Position numbers and translations under genes: made by a program
Source: CAZWEJ01 sp964632435
GTDB lineage: Bacteria; Patescibacteriota; Saccharimonadia; UBA4664; SCTI01
NCBI GenBank assembly: GCA_964632435.1
Contig: CAZWEJ010000003.1
Span: forward strand, 1 to 56,932
Length of the DNA stretch: 56,932 bases
Direction of reading: 5' to 3'
In this document: positions 24,194 to 32,306 of the stretch, one piece after another
Layout: every line of letters starts with the position of its first letter
How positions within the stretch are numbered: position 1 is the stretch's first letter
The notes under the pieces: model-generated
Told to the model about the DNA's origin: nothing
The model's input: only the letters and a program-made list of their open reading frames with translations
Databases searched by the model: none

Positions 24194-25303
24194 CTATGAG
24201 CCGAACTCAATCTTCTTGCGCCGGACAGCGATTGACTCAAGCAACCCCACCGCAAACAAAGAAATAAGCAGACTAGTCCCTCCGTAAGATAAGAATGGTA
24301 ACGGGATTCCAGTTACTGGCATCAAACCAATATTCATTCCTATATTGATTACCAGATGGAACATAAGCATGCTGACCACTCCGGTCGCAATAAAAATGCC
24401 ATAACGGTCTTCTGCTCTTGATGCAATATATAACGCTCTAAGCAATAGGCCTGCAAACAGGGCTAGAACTAAAAATCCGCCAATAAAGCCCATTTTCTCC
24501 GTAAGAACCGCAAAAATAAAGTCTGTATGCTGAGACGGTAAAAAGTTGAGCTGGCTTTGAGATCCCGATGCAAGTCCCCGGCCAAATAATTGACCACTAC
24601 CCACAGCGATTGTCGACTGAACAACGTTATATCCTGTACTTAATGGGTCAGCGCTTGGGTTGAAGAAAACCTCAAGACGAGCTTTCTGATAGTCTTTAAG
24701 GTTTGCCAGAAATATAGGCAGCAAAGCCAAGCTGACTGCACCGAGCGCGGCGAAATACGTCCACCTTATCCTGGCAACGATGGCCATAGTAAACCAGATA
24801 AACATAAACACCATTGCGGTTCCAAGGTCTGGCTGTAGTAAGACAAGGATGGTCGGTACCAAGACGTAAATCAGCGACAAGATTAAGTGCCTTGGGTTCT
24901 CCATAAAATCGTAGTTAACACTAAAGTACTTCGCCAACACTAAAATCATTACTATCTTTGCAAACTCTGACGGCTGGAACTGGAAAAACCCAATATCAAT
25001 CCAGCGGGTAGCTCCCAAGGCTTCCTTACCAGCAACGAAAACCAGGCCTAGGAGTATCAACATGACAACGTAGAGTATTGGAGTAAGTTTCGCCCATCCG
25101 CGGTAATCCATCCGGGCAGCTGCAAACAGCCCAACTATGCTGACAATCGCAAAAATAACCTGATTTTCGGCGTCAACTGGAGCAGCCACATCGGCTGCTT
25201 TAACAGAAGTTGAGTAAATGACAACTATACCAATAATGGTTAGTAGCATTGCTAAACCAAATAGCACCCAATCGAAGTTTTTCCAGAATCTGGACTTAAG
25301 CAT
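24194..25303 (-). CDS. rodA: SEDS glycosyltransferase RodA
   Basis: RodA polymerises glycan strands from lipid II with PBP2 as partner. The protein (369 aa) is polytopic with about ten helices and has the SEDS blocks LLQPDLGTAMVF (with the catalytic Asp in a later loop) and the C-terminal MPVTGIPLPFLSYGGTSL. The FtsW paralogue is similar; RodA is preferred because a complete mreBCD-mrdA set is nearby and the length is short. It follows ileS by 18 bp but has its own TATAAT 7 nt before the ATG. Confidence 0.88.
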   Translation of the reverse strand: MLKSRFWKNFDWVLFGLAMLLTIIGIVVIYSTSVKAADVAAPVDAENQVIFAIVSIVGLFAAARMDYRGWAKLTPILYVVMLILLGLVFVAGKEALGATRWIDIGFFQFQPSEFAKIVMILVLAKYFSVNYDFMENPRHLILSLIYVLVPTILVLLQPDLGTAMVFMFIWFTMAIVARIRWTYFAALGAVSLALLPIFLANLKDYQKARLEVFFNPSADPLSTGYNVVQSTIAVGSGQLFGRGLASGSQSQLNFLPSQHTDFIFAVLTEKMGFIGGFLVLALFAGLLLRALYIASRAEDRYGIFIATGVVSMLMFHLVINIGMNIGLMPVTGIPLPFLSYGGTSLLISLFAVGLLESIAVRRKKIEFGS

Positions 25304-25310
25304 TGGAACT

Positions 25311-25316
25311 ATTATA
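25311..25316 (-). promoter_or_regulatory. rodA -10 box (leaderless start)
   Basis: Consensus TATAAT on the minus strand ends 7 nt before the rodA ATG, in the 18-bp gap after the ileS stop. No -35 was recognised. Confidence 0.5.
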
Positions 25317-25321
25317 CTATC

Positions 25322-28228
25322 TCAGGCTTTGTCTAACGATATAGAAACGAGCTCACCAGAGACCTTTACCTCTGACTCGTTTGACAACTTGTCATCCATA
25401 TTCAAAACATTGGCCAGTGTTTCGGTTTTGATGGTCTGAGCGTGTTCCTCAACTGCTGCCCTAATTTCTCCGTCTGCTTGAACAGCAAGTTTAATGCGAT
25501 CATCAACATTAAGCCCAGATGTCTTTCTCAGAGTTTGAATATGTCGTATCAGATCTCGAGCAATTCCCTCGCGTCTCAACTCTGGAGATATTACTGTATC
25601 AAGCTGTGGCAGCTTTCGCTCTTCTGACTTCTCAACTTCAACTTCTTTGACATTGATCTCTTCTTTGGCGATTTCAATCAAGTCTTTATTTAATTCGGTT
25701 TGAGCGAAAATTTTAACCTTACTAAGTGGTTGTCGTACTTTAATTCCTTCTTTTGCGCGCTCGCTCAATCCCTCGGTAACTGCGTTTCGAAGTGAATCCA
25801 TGGCTGCAATTAGCTGAGCATCTACCTCTCCGGCTTTTGGCCAGTTGCTCAAGTGAACAGACTTAGGTAAGTCCATTCCTTCAGTGAGTTCACGCCAAAG
25901 CTTATCTGGTAGAAACGGACTCCATGGCGCAAGTAGCTGGCTAATGCTCACAAGGGCATAATGAAGCGTTAGGTATGCTGCTTGCTTATCGCCATCGTCT
26001 TCACTCTTCCAAAAACGACGACGGCTGCGGCGGACGTACCAGTTCGAAAGATCATCAATATGCTCACGTAGGGGTCTGGTAGCTCGGTTGAGCTCATACT
26101 TGTCGGCATATTTAGTAACTTCCTCAATAGTCTGATTGAGTCTAGAGATGAGCCACATATCTAGAACGTTATCTGACTCAGGCTGCTTGAGCTCTTTTGG
26201 CGGCTCCCATCCATCAACTTCGGCGTAGGTAGAGAAGAAGCTGTAAACGTTCCATAGAGTCATGAAAACATTGCGATAGGTATCGCGAACAATATCATCC
26301 GAGAACCGCATTGTCTCACCAGCGACAACCGGGCTCGACATCAAAGTTAAACGCAAGCTATCGGCTCCGTACTTATTGAAGATCTCTTCTGGCTCGGGGT
26401 AGTTCTTTAGCCGCTTAGACAATTTTTTACCGTCAGCCGCATTGATGATGCCGCTGCAAATCACATTCTTGAACGCTGGCTTATCAAACAATGCCGTACC
26501 TAGAACGTGCAAGGTGTAAAACCAACCTCGAGTTTGGTCCATCCCCTCGGCAATAAAGTCTGCCGGGAAGTGTTGCTCAAACTCTTCTTTATTGGCAAAT
26601 GGATAATGTTCCTCGCCGTACGGCATGCTGCCAGACTCAAACCAACAGTCAAAGACTTCTTCGACACGTCTATATTTCTTGCCATCCTTTTCAATAACGA
26701 CCTCATCAATACCTGGGCGGTGCAGATCAAAATCGTCTGCCTTGCCGCTAAGCTGTTTGAGCTCATCAATACTGCCAATAACTATGTAATCGTCCTCATC
26801 TTTTTCATTGACCCAGATCGGAAGTGGCGCACCCCAGAAACGATTTCGCGATACCCCCCAATCTCTAGCTTCTGCTAGCCAGTTGCCAAATCGGCCATTC
26901 TTAACGTGAGCTGGTGTCCAATTGACTTCTTGGTTGGTCTCAACCAAGCGATCACGGAATTTGGTGACCTCAACATACCAGCTTGGCATCGCAAAATACA
27001 TCAACGGCGTGTCACAACGCCAACAGAAGGGGTAAGTATGCGTAAATGTTTCGGCAGCGAAAATACTACCTTTTTCGGTTAAATCGGCAATTATGTGAGG
27101 ATCGGCCTCTTTAAAGAATTGACCTGCAAACTTACCCATCTCGTCTGTCATGTTACCGTCCGAGTCGACGCTTTCAATTAATGGCAAACCCAGTCGCAAT
27201 CCCATTGCCAAGTCGGTTTCTCCGTAACGAGGAGCAACATGAAGAATTCCGGTTCCATCTCCAAGATCTACTGATTCATCAACATAAACCTTGTGAGCAG
27301 CTTTTGCTTCTTCATCACTAAGCTTCGCAAGATCGTAAAGCGGCTTGTATTTTAGGCCCGCAAGCTCCGAACCTTTCCTAATTTCAACCACTTTGAAATC
27401 GGCTTTTCTTAGCTCGAGTTCGCTCAAGCGTTCTTTTGCCAAAATGAGTTTGTCTCCCTTCTTCCAGCTGTCACCGTCGGTTTGAAGCTCAACCGTCGCA
27501 TAATCAGCGTCTGCTTCAACCGCCAGGGCGGCGTTTGCCGGGAGTGTCCACGGAGTTGTGGTCCACGCCAGAAGTGCCGTACCGGGATCATCAACCAATG
27601 GGAAGATCGCGTATACACTTGGGTCTTCAACACCATCCTGGTAGCCTTGATTAAGCTCGAAATTGCTAAGAGGTGTGGCACAACGAGGGCAGTACGGGCT
27701 AGAGCGAAAGCCGCGGTAAACTAAATCCTTTTTATTGAGTTCGCTAAATACCCACCAAACGCTTTCAATATAACTGTCGTCGAGTGTGGCATAGGCATTC
27801 TCTGTGTCGATCCAGCGCCCAAAGCGGCGAAAGAACTGCTCCCATTCCTTCTTATATTTAAAGACGGATTCACGGGCTGCTTTATTGAACTTGTCGACCC
27901 CATACTCAATTATTTCGCGTTTGTTTTTTAGCTTGAGTTGCTTTTCTACCTCATACTCAACCGGCAAGCCATGCGTGTCCCATCCGGCTCGGCGCGGAAC
28001 GAAATATCCCTGCATTGTCTTGTAACGAGTAACTGCATCTTTTTCGGTACTTGCCAGAGCGTGGCCGTAGTGAGGAAGTCCATTTGCAAATGGAGGGCCA
28101 TCATAAAAACGAAAACGCTTAGCCCCCTCTCTATTTTTGAGGCTTTCGGCAAATGTCTTTTCTTTATCCCAAGTTTCTAATAGCTCAAGTTCAAACTCTG
28201 GGAAATTGGCTGATTGCGCTTTCTTCAA
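25322..28228 (-). CDS. ileS: Isoleucyl-tRNA synthetase, eukaryote-like type
   Basis: It charges tRNA-Ile and edits valine. The protein (968 aa) has the class I HIGH motif as HYGH (GPPFANGLPHYGHAL), the editing domain with WTTTPWTLPANAAL, and KMSKS as KLSKR (DGKKLSKRLKNYPEP). The sequence around HYGH and KLSKR resembles the eukaryotic-type IleRS2 group, which is often mupirocin-tolerant; the C-terminal zinc knuckle of the common bacterial type is absent. The start is TTG 28228 with AAGGAGG seven bases upstream. A T-box riboswitch precedes it, with an Ile codon (ATC) as specifier. Confidence 0.96.
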   Translation of the reverse strand: MKKAQSANFPEFELELLETWDKEKTFAESLKNREGAKRFRFYDGPPFANGLPHYGHALASTEKDAVTRYKTMQGYFVPRRAGWDTHGLPVEYEVEKQLKLKNKREIIEYGVDKFNKAARESVFKYKKEWEQFFRRFGRWIDTENAYATLDDSYIESVWWVFSELNKKDLVYRGFRSSPYCPRCATPLSNFELNQGYQDGVEDPSVYAIFPLVDDPGTALLAWTTTPWTLPANAALAVEADADYATVELQTDGDSWKKGDKLILAKERLSELELRKADFKVVEIRKGSELAGLKYKPLYDLAKLSDEEAKAAHKVYVDESVDLGDGTGILHVAPRYGETDLAMGLRLGLPLIESVDSDGNMTDEMGKFAGQFFKEADPHIIADLTEKGSIFAAETFTHTYPFCWRCDTPLMYFAMPSWYVEVTKFRDRLVETNQEVNWTPAHVKNGRFGNWLAEARDWGVSRNRFWGAPLPIWVNEKDEDDYIVIGSIDELKQLSGKADDFDLHRPGIDEVVIEKDGKKYRRVEEVFDCWFESGSMPYGEEHYPFANKEEFEQHFPADFIAEGMDQTRGWFYTLHVLGTALFDKPAFKNVICSGIINAADGKKLSKRLKNYPEPEEIFNKYGADSLRLTLMSSPVVAGETMRFSDDIVRDTYRNVFMTLWNVYSFFSTYAEVDGWEPPKELKQPESDNVLDMWLISRLNQTIEEVTKYADKYELNRATRPLREHIDDLSNWYVRRSRRRFWKSEDDGDKQAAYLTLHYALVSISQLLAPWSPFLPDKLWRELTEGMDLPKSVHLSNWPKAGEVDAQLIAAMDSLRNAVTEGLSERAKEGIKVRQPLSKVKIFAQTELNKDLIEIAKEEINVKEVEVEKSEERKLPQLDTVISPELRREGIARDLIRHIQTLRKTSGLNVDDRIKLAVQADGEIRAAVEEHAQTIKTETLANVLNMDDKLSNESEVKVSGELVSISLDKA

Positions 28229-28418
28229 TTTTCCTCCTTAACAAAAATGCCATCCGGCTTATTGCAGGGACTCGATTTCGAGCGGTACCACCCTGCTTTC
28301 CAGATGGACTCTTGATTTTTCCCTATTACGCCGGGCCGACGTCCGATTCTACTTAGCTATCGCCTTTCTTTCGGAGACTTTCGCGGTTGATAGCCGCTCA
28401 TCAACAATTGTTGAATGC
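28229..28418 (-). promoter_or_regulatory. T-box riboswitch controlling ileS (tRNA-Ile sensing)
   Basis: The leader (about 190 nt) holds the diagnostic T-box sequence AGGGTGGTACCGC at 28294-28282 within the antiterminator/antisequestrator helix: GCAGGG / CCCTGC outer stem, bulge TGGTACC, CTCGA / TCGAG inner stem (28264-28296). Upstream, a short hairpin GCGG-CTATCAA-CCGC shows ATC, an Ile codon, in its loop (28391-28389), as in ultrashort stem I elements of actinobacterial ileS. An outer stem CCATCTGG / CCGGATGG (28300-28307, 28250-28257) is followed by TTTTT. Whether control is by termination or by access to the Shine-Dalgarno sequence is not clear. A -10 TACAAT lies at 28425-28430. Confidence 0.9.
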
Positions 28419-28438
28419 CTTAAAATTGTATGCTTATT

Positions 28439-28702
28439 CTAACTAGCCAACCCTATTCGCGCAAGCTCCGCCAAGACTTGAAGCAGTATAAAAGCAATCA
28501 GCGGAGAAAAATCAAAAAAGCTGCCCTTGGGTAAAACTTTGCGAATTGGAGCCAGAATCGGCTCTGTTAGCTCATAGAGTATTCTTGCTAAACCGCCTGT
28601 TGGCATGGGGTTGACCCAGCTCATTAATACTCGAATTAGCAACAGAATGTTAAATACAAAAACGAATAGGTTGATAAATGTAAGTAAAATCTCAGCTGCC
28701 AT
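28439..28702 (-). CDS. YggT family membrane protein
   Basis: The protein (87 aa) has two hydrophobic segments and the family pattern: helix, RVLMSWVNP, then LYELTEPILAPIRKVLP, then DFSPLIAFILLQVL. YggT proteins sit next to division genes (ylmG/sepF cluster) or osmotic genes in other bacteria; their role is unclear, possibly nucleoid or division-site organisation. Its ATG overlaps the stop of the upstream thioredoxin-fold gene by one base (TAATG). Confidence 0.88.
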   Translation of the reverse strand: MAAEILLTFINLFVFVFNILLLIRVLMSWVNPMPTGGLARILYELTEPILAPIRKVLPKGSFFDFSPLIAFILLQVLAELARIGLAS

Positions 28703-28962
28703 TATTGTGATCGATATGCGCCTTGAATCTCACTAACTGACGGCAATTCCCCTTGCCAAATCTGTTGAAGCCTACCATCCATATCAGTCAATATCAGAGC
28801 TGGGCGATCAACGGCATCATACAGCTCGGTCATGGCAGCACCCTCTTGGCTGTCACCATCGACGAGGTTAAGTGGAATTCGAATTTCATCTAATTTTCTT
28901 TTGAAGTACTCAATATCGCGATCGGCCGGTGTATTGAGCTTGTAGAGCAGGGTCAACTTCAT
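28702..28962 (-). CDS. Thioredoxin/glutaredoxin-fold protein without CXXC
   Basis: From ATG 28962 the protein is 86 aa: MKLTLLYKLNTPADRDIEYF, a helix, then IPLNLVDGDSQEGAAMTELYDAVDRPALILTDMDGRLQQIWQG. The beta-alpha-beta start, the cis-Pro-like RPALIL and the GRLQQIWQG strand look like glutaredoxin folds, but no Cys is present, so it cannot be a thiol redox enzyme. The longer reading frame runs through the nrdJ terminator and was rejected. A TATAAT lies 9 nt before the ATG. It is followed by yggT. The fold is inferred by eye. Confidence 0.65.
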   Translation of the reverse strand: MKLTLLYKLNTPADRDIEYFKRKLDEIRIPLNLVDGDSQEGAAMTELYDAVDRPALILTDMDGRLQQIWQGELPSVSEIQGAYRSQ

Positions 28963-28971
28963 AAAAAGAAT

Positions 28972-28977
28972 TATAGC
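28972..28977 (-). promoter_or_regulatory. -10 box of the thioredoxin-fold/yggT operon (leaderless)
   Basis: Consensus TATAAT on the minus strand, about 9 nt before ATG 28962 with only T residues and no Shine-Dalgarno sequence between. It directly abuts the T run of the nrdJ terminator. Confidence 0.5.
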
Positions 28978-29032
28978 AAAAAAGTATAAGGGCCGGGTTC
29001 GAGTCTCCGTGGTGGAGTCCCGAACCCGGCCC
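28978..29032 (-). terminator. nrdJ intrinsic terminator (very strong stem)
   Basis: A perfect 12-bp G+C-rich stem, GGGCCGGGTTCG (28990-29001) with CGAACCCGGCCC (29021-29032), carries an inner imperfect stem and is followed on the minus strand by TTATACTTTTTT. Confidence 0.9.
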
Positions 29033-29039
29033 AAGCATC

Positions 29040-29158
29040 CTGGCATCACGCCAGTTGCTTTGCGCTCTATCAGCACGCTATGTTTGGATCACCTAGATCC
29101 TTCCTCGGGGCGAAGAATACCGAGGGTTGTTGTTACCTCTCCGGCATGCGCCGGAAAG
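29040..29158 (-). other. Hairpin-rich 3' untranslated region of nrdJ
   Basis: Between the nrdJ stop and its terminator there are several short inverted repeats: CTCTCCGGC / GCCGGAAAG (29137-29158, imperfect), CCTCGG / CCGAGG (29103-29125), GGATC / GATCC (about 29084-29101), and CTGGC / GCCAG (29040-29054). No ORF is visible. The tail is long (about 190 nt) for this compact genome. Confidence 0.5.
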
Positions 29159-29163
29159 CTTGA

Positions 29164-32067
29164 TCAGCCGCAGCCGGTGTTGTTGCCGCACGAGGTGCAC
29201 GTGTAGCACGCCCCCGTTCGCTGCATGATGCCACCGCACTGACTGCATGCGGGGCCGGTGTCGGCGAAGAGCCTGACCGCCACCGGGGTCTTGGGCTTAT
29301 CGCCCGGTTCGATCACAGATGGCACCTCAGCACCGTTTGCCGGTGCATCCACCACGGGCAGAACTTCCTGACCGGGGTTGATTGTATCGGCATGAGCCTG
29401 GCTGGCCTCCTGCGCCGCCTTGCGAGCCCGAACCTCAGGGGTCAGAATACCGAGCTGCTCCTGCGTGTCGGTATCCAAGAACCTCGAGGCAAGCCATCGC
29501 ATGATGTAGTCCGGCATCGACTTGGCGAAGGGAATTTCAGGGTTCTGAGTAATCCCTTCTGGCTCGAACCGCATGTAGCTGAACTTCTCCACCAGCAGGC
29601 CCAATGGCACCCCGTACTGCAGTGCAATGGAAATGCCAGTGGCGAAGGCGTTCATCATGCCACGGAGCGTCGAGCCCTCCTTGCCGATGTCCGTCAGGAA
29701 GATCTCCCCAACGGAGCCGTCCTCGTACATCCCGGCTGTGATGTAACCCTCGTGCCCACCGATGGTGAACTTGTGGGTAATCGACTTGCGCTCACGAGGC
29801 ATCTTTCGGCGCTCAAGGCCCTTCATGCCGCTTATCCTCTCGGCAACCAACCGGTCGACATCCTCTTGCGAGAAGGCCTTCTGGCTGGAGCCTCCATCCT
29901 GCTGTGCGTCCGTGCGCAGAGCTTGTGCCGTCTTGGAGCCGTCACGGTAGATGGCGAGCGCCTTGAGGCCCTTTCGCCACCCATCGATGTAGGCATCCTG
30001 AATTTCCTCAACCGTCGAGGACTTCGGCATGTTGACCGTTTTCGAGATCGCACCACTGATGAACGGCTGGACTGCCGCCATCATTTCAACGTGGCCCTGC
30101 CACCTAATGGAGTTCTCTCCGACGGCGACTTCGAAAACACGGAGGTGTTCCGGCTTGAAGCCCGGCGCACCATCGATGTGGCCGTTTTCCTGAATGAAGT
30201 CCTTAATCGCCTCGATTTGCGGGTCATCATAACCCAGCGTCCGGAGGGCAAGCGGAACGGTGTTGTTGGCAATGACCATCTGGCCACCGCCTACCAGCTC
30301 CTTGAACTTCACCAGGGAGAAGTCCGGCTCAATGCCGGTCGTATCGCAGTCCATGAGGAAGGCGATCGTACCAGTCGGTGCCAGAACGGTGGCCTGAGCG
30401 TTGCGGTAACCATGCTCGTTGCCGAACGCAACCGCTTCGTCCCAGGCCGTCTTAGCTGCCAGAGCCAGCTTGATGTCTTCTGGGAGGCCCCACTTCTTCT
30501 GACTCTCAACGACTGCCGCCCTGTGCTTCTCCATGACAGCGAGATGCGGTTCGGCATTCTCCGGGTAACGATCGTACGGGCCCATCACCTCGGCCATTCT
30601 TGCCGACATGCGGTAAGCCCGCCCCGTCATCAGCGCCGTGATGTGTGCAGCGGTGGCACGACCCTCATCGGAATCGTATGGCATCGCGTTCGACATCAGT
30701 AGCGCACCGAGGTTGGCGTAGCCGAGCCCCAACTGACGGAAGGCACGAGCATTCTTCCCGATTTCCTCGGTCGGATAGCTCGATGGCCCCACCAGAATCT
30801 CCTGTGCCAGGAAGACGATGTCGACGGCATGCTCGAAAGCATCCACGTTGAACGTCCCATCTTCCTTGCGGAACTTCATGAGATTGAGGCTGGCAAGATT
30901 GCAAGCCGAATCATCGACATGCATGTACTCGCTGCACGGATTAGAGGCATTGATCCGCCCCGAATTCGGGCAGGTATGCCACTCGTTGATAGTGGTGTCG
31001 TACTGAACGCCAGGATCAGCGCACCTCCAGGCAGCCTCAGCGATGTCTCGCATCAGCTCCCGTGCGGGAACGGCCTTACCAACAGGCTCACCTGTAACAC
31101 GAGCGATTGCCTGCCACGAACCATCTTCTTCGACGGCCTGCATGAACTCATCGGTGACTCGCACCGAGTTGTTCGCGTTCTGGTACTGAATGGAGGTGAA
31201 GCCATCGCCGTCGATCGACATGTCGAAGCCGGCGTCTCGCAAAGCGGCAGCCTTGTCCTCTTCCTTGGCCTTGCACCAGATGAACTCGCGGATATCGGGG
31301 TGATCGATGTCCAGCACGACCATCTTGGCAGCCCGGCGAGTCTTACCGCCCGACTTGATGGTCCCGGCCCAGGCGTCCGCGCCTCGCATGTACGAAACGG
31401 GGCCCGATGCCTTCCCTCCCTTCGAGAGGGGCTCCATCGACCCACGAATTCTGGAGAGGTTAATCCCGGAGCCTGAGCCGCCGACAAAAACCTTTCCTTC
31501 CTTCGTATTCCAAGCCAGGATCGAGTCCATGGTGTCTTCAACCGAGAGGATGAAGCACGCCGAGCACTGAGGATGATCCTCAAATCCGACATTGAACCAA
31601 ACCGGGCTGTTGAACGCAGCCATCTGGTTGACCAGAATGTGCGTCAGCTCAGCGCAGAACGCTTCTGCATCCGGCCCCCAACAGGTGGGGTCTTCCGGAT
31701 TGGGGCCAACCTTCTCGAAGTAGCCATCACGAACGCCCCAAGAGGTAATCGTAGTGGCCACACGAGAGATGATCTGCCTCACAGAGTTTTCGCGACTCGG
31801 ACTGTCGAGCTGACCGCGAAAGTACTTCTGGGAGGTGATGTTGGTGGAGTTTTGGCTCCACCCGACGGGGAACTCGACGCCCAGTTGCTCGAAGGCGGGC
31901 TCGGCGACGGGATCATTCTGATTCTTGATCAGAGCATCCCGCTTTTCCCACTCGACGGACTCGAAAACGTCCTGGAACGTCTGGCCATCCTCGGTGAAGC
32001 GGCGCTGGATCAGGCCCCTTCCTCCGGTGCTGCCAGGTAGACCCGGCAATCTTGCGGTCGAAGTCAA
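29164..32067 (-). CDS. nrdJ: Adenosylcobalamin-dependent (class II) ribonucleotide reductase
   Basis: The enzyme reduces ribonucleotides to deoxyribonucleotides using a B12-derived radical. The protein (967 aa) has SACFILSVEDTMDSI, the loop GGSGSGINLSRIRG, the active-site NPCSEY with catalytic Cys and Glu, TGTIAFLMDCDTTGIEPDF, a TSCPD domain (about residues 750-860) and a C-terminal Cys-rich tail CSQCGG...CYTCTSCGNNTGCG that acts as shuttle or zinc site. The start is TTG 32067 with AAGGAG upstream. Its codons end mostly in G or C, unlike all neighbours, which points to transfer. nrdR lies 239 bp upstream. B12 must be imported or salvaged. Confidence 0.96.
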   Translation of the reverse strand: MTSTARLPGLPGSTGGRGLIQRRFTEDGQTFQDVFESVEWEKRDALIKNQNDPVAEPAFEQLGVEFPVGWSQNSTNITSQKYFRGQLDSPSRENSVRQIISRVATTITSWGVRDGYFEKVGPNPEDPTCWGPDAEAFCAELTHILVNQMAAFNSPVWFNVGFEDHPQCSACFILSVEDTMDSILAWNTKEGKVFVGGSGSGINLSRIRGSMEPLSKGGKASGPVSYMRGADAWAGTIKSGGKTRRAAKMVVLDIDHPDIREFIWCKAKEEDKAAALRDAGFDMSIDGDGFTSIQYQNANNSVRVTDEFMQAVEEDGSWQAIARVTGEPVGKAVPARELMRDIAEAAWRCADPGVQYDTTINEWHTCPNSGRINASNPCSEYMHVDDSACNLASLNLMKFRKEDGTFNVDAFEHAVDIVFLAQEILVGPSSYPTEEIGKNARAFRQLGLGYANLGALLMSNAMPYDSDEGRATAAHITALMTGRAYRMSARMAEVMGPYDRYPENAEPHLAVMEKHRAAVVESQKKWGLPEDIKLALAAKTAWDEAVAFGNEHGYRNAQATVLAPTGTIAFLMDCDTTGIEPDFSLVKFKELVGGGQMVIANNTVPLALRTLGYDDPQIEAIKDFIQENGHIDGAPGFKPEHLRVFEVAVGENSIRWQGHVEMMAAVQPFISGAISKTVNMPKSSTVEEIQDAYIDGWRKGLKALAIYRDGSKTAQALRTDAQQDGGSSQKAFSQEDVDRLVAERISGMKGLERRKMPRERKSITHKFTIGGHEGYITAGMYEDGSVGEIFLTDIGKEGSTLRGMMNAFATGISIALQYGVPLGLLVEKFSYMRFEPEGITQNPEIPFAKSMPDYIMRWLASRFLDTDTQEQLGILTPEVRARKAAQEASQAHADTINPGQEVLPVVDAPANGAEVPSVIEPGDKPKTPVAVRLFADTGPACSQCGGIMQRTGACYTCTSCGNNTGCG

Positions 32068-32160
32068 AACTTCTCCTTAATCTGTTTGCATTACCGCCAC
32101 TTTCGCAGCGAGCTCCCCACACACGATCACCCTACTAAGGAATCATGTCTAGGCAGCTCT

Positions 32161-32223
32161 CTGTGACAGGGCAAAGGAGACGCATACTCACCCTTCGTAC
32201 ACGTCCCCTTTGCCCAGTCACAG
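32161..32223 (-). repeat. Long imperfect hairpin in the nrdJ leader
   Basis: CTGTGAC / GTCACAG, GGGCAAAGG / CCTTTGCCC and GACG / CGTC stack into one stem of about 20 bp with two small internal loops and a 19-nt apical loop (32183-32201). It lies about 95 nt upstream of the nrdJ start codon. It does not match a cobalamin riboswitch. Confidence 0.7.
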
Positions 32224-32266
32224 TTTTGAGGTAACAATTTTCAAAGTTCTTTGGGTGGTTAGGCAC

Positions 32267-32296
32267 CCGCTTGATGCTCCCCCAAGCATCAAGCGG
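32267..32296. repeat. 12-bp perfect inverted repeat between nrdR and nrdJ
   Basis: CCGCTTGATGCT (32267-32278) and AGCATCAAGCGG (32285-32296) with a 6-base loop, 10 bp after the nrdR stop. There is no T run, so it may be a 3' end stabiliser, Rho-type stop or a boundary of the G+C-rich block. Confidence 0.65.
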
Positions 32297-32306
32297 AAGT
32301 CCAACA

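Noticed and set aside
28990..29032. tRNA T-arm-like GGTTCGAGTC at the nrdJ edge, possible att site
   Set aside because: It is one arm of a perfect terminator stem; there is no acceptor stem, anticodon arm or direct repeat at the other edge, and no integrase gene.
29392..30702. 436-codon open frame on the plus strand opposite nrdJ
   Set aside because: It is the antisense of a G+C-rich, clearly coding gene; such frames stay open because stop codons are A+T-rich. No start signal or family resemblance.
28990..32296. Assembly chimera explaining the nrdJ composition
   Set aside because: Not excluded, but nrdR upstream and the coherent terminator/promoter fusion at the left edge argue for a genuine locus; read coverage would decide.
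32068..32300. Cobalamin riboswitch before nrdJ
   Set aside because: No B12-box-like conserved core was found; the hairpins have a different layout.
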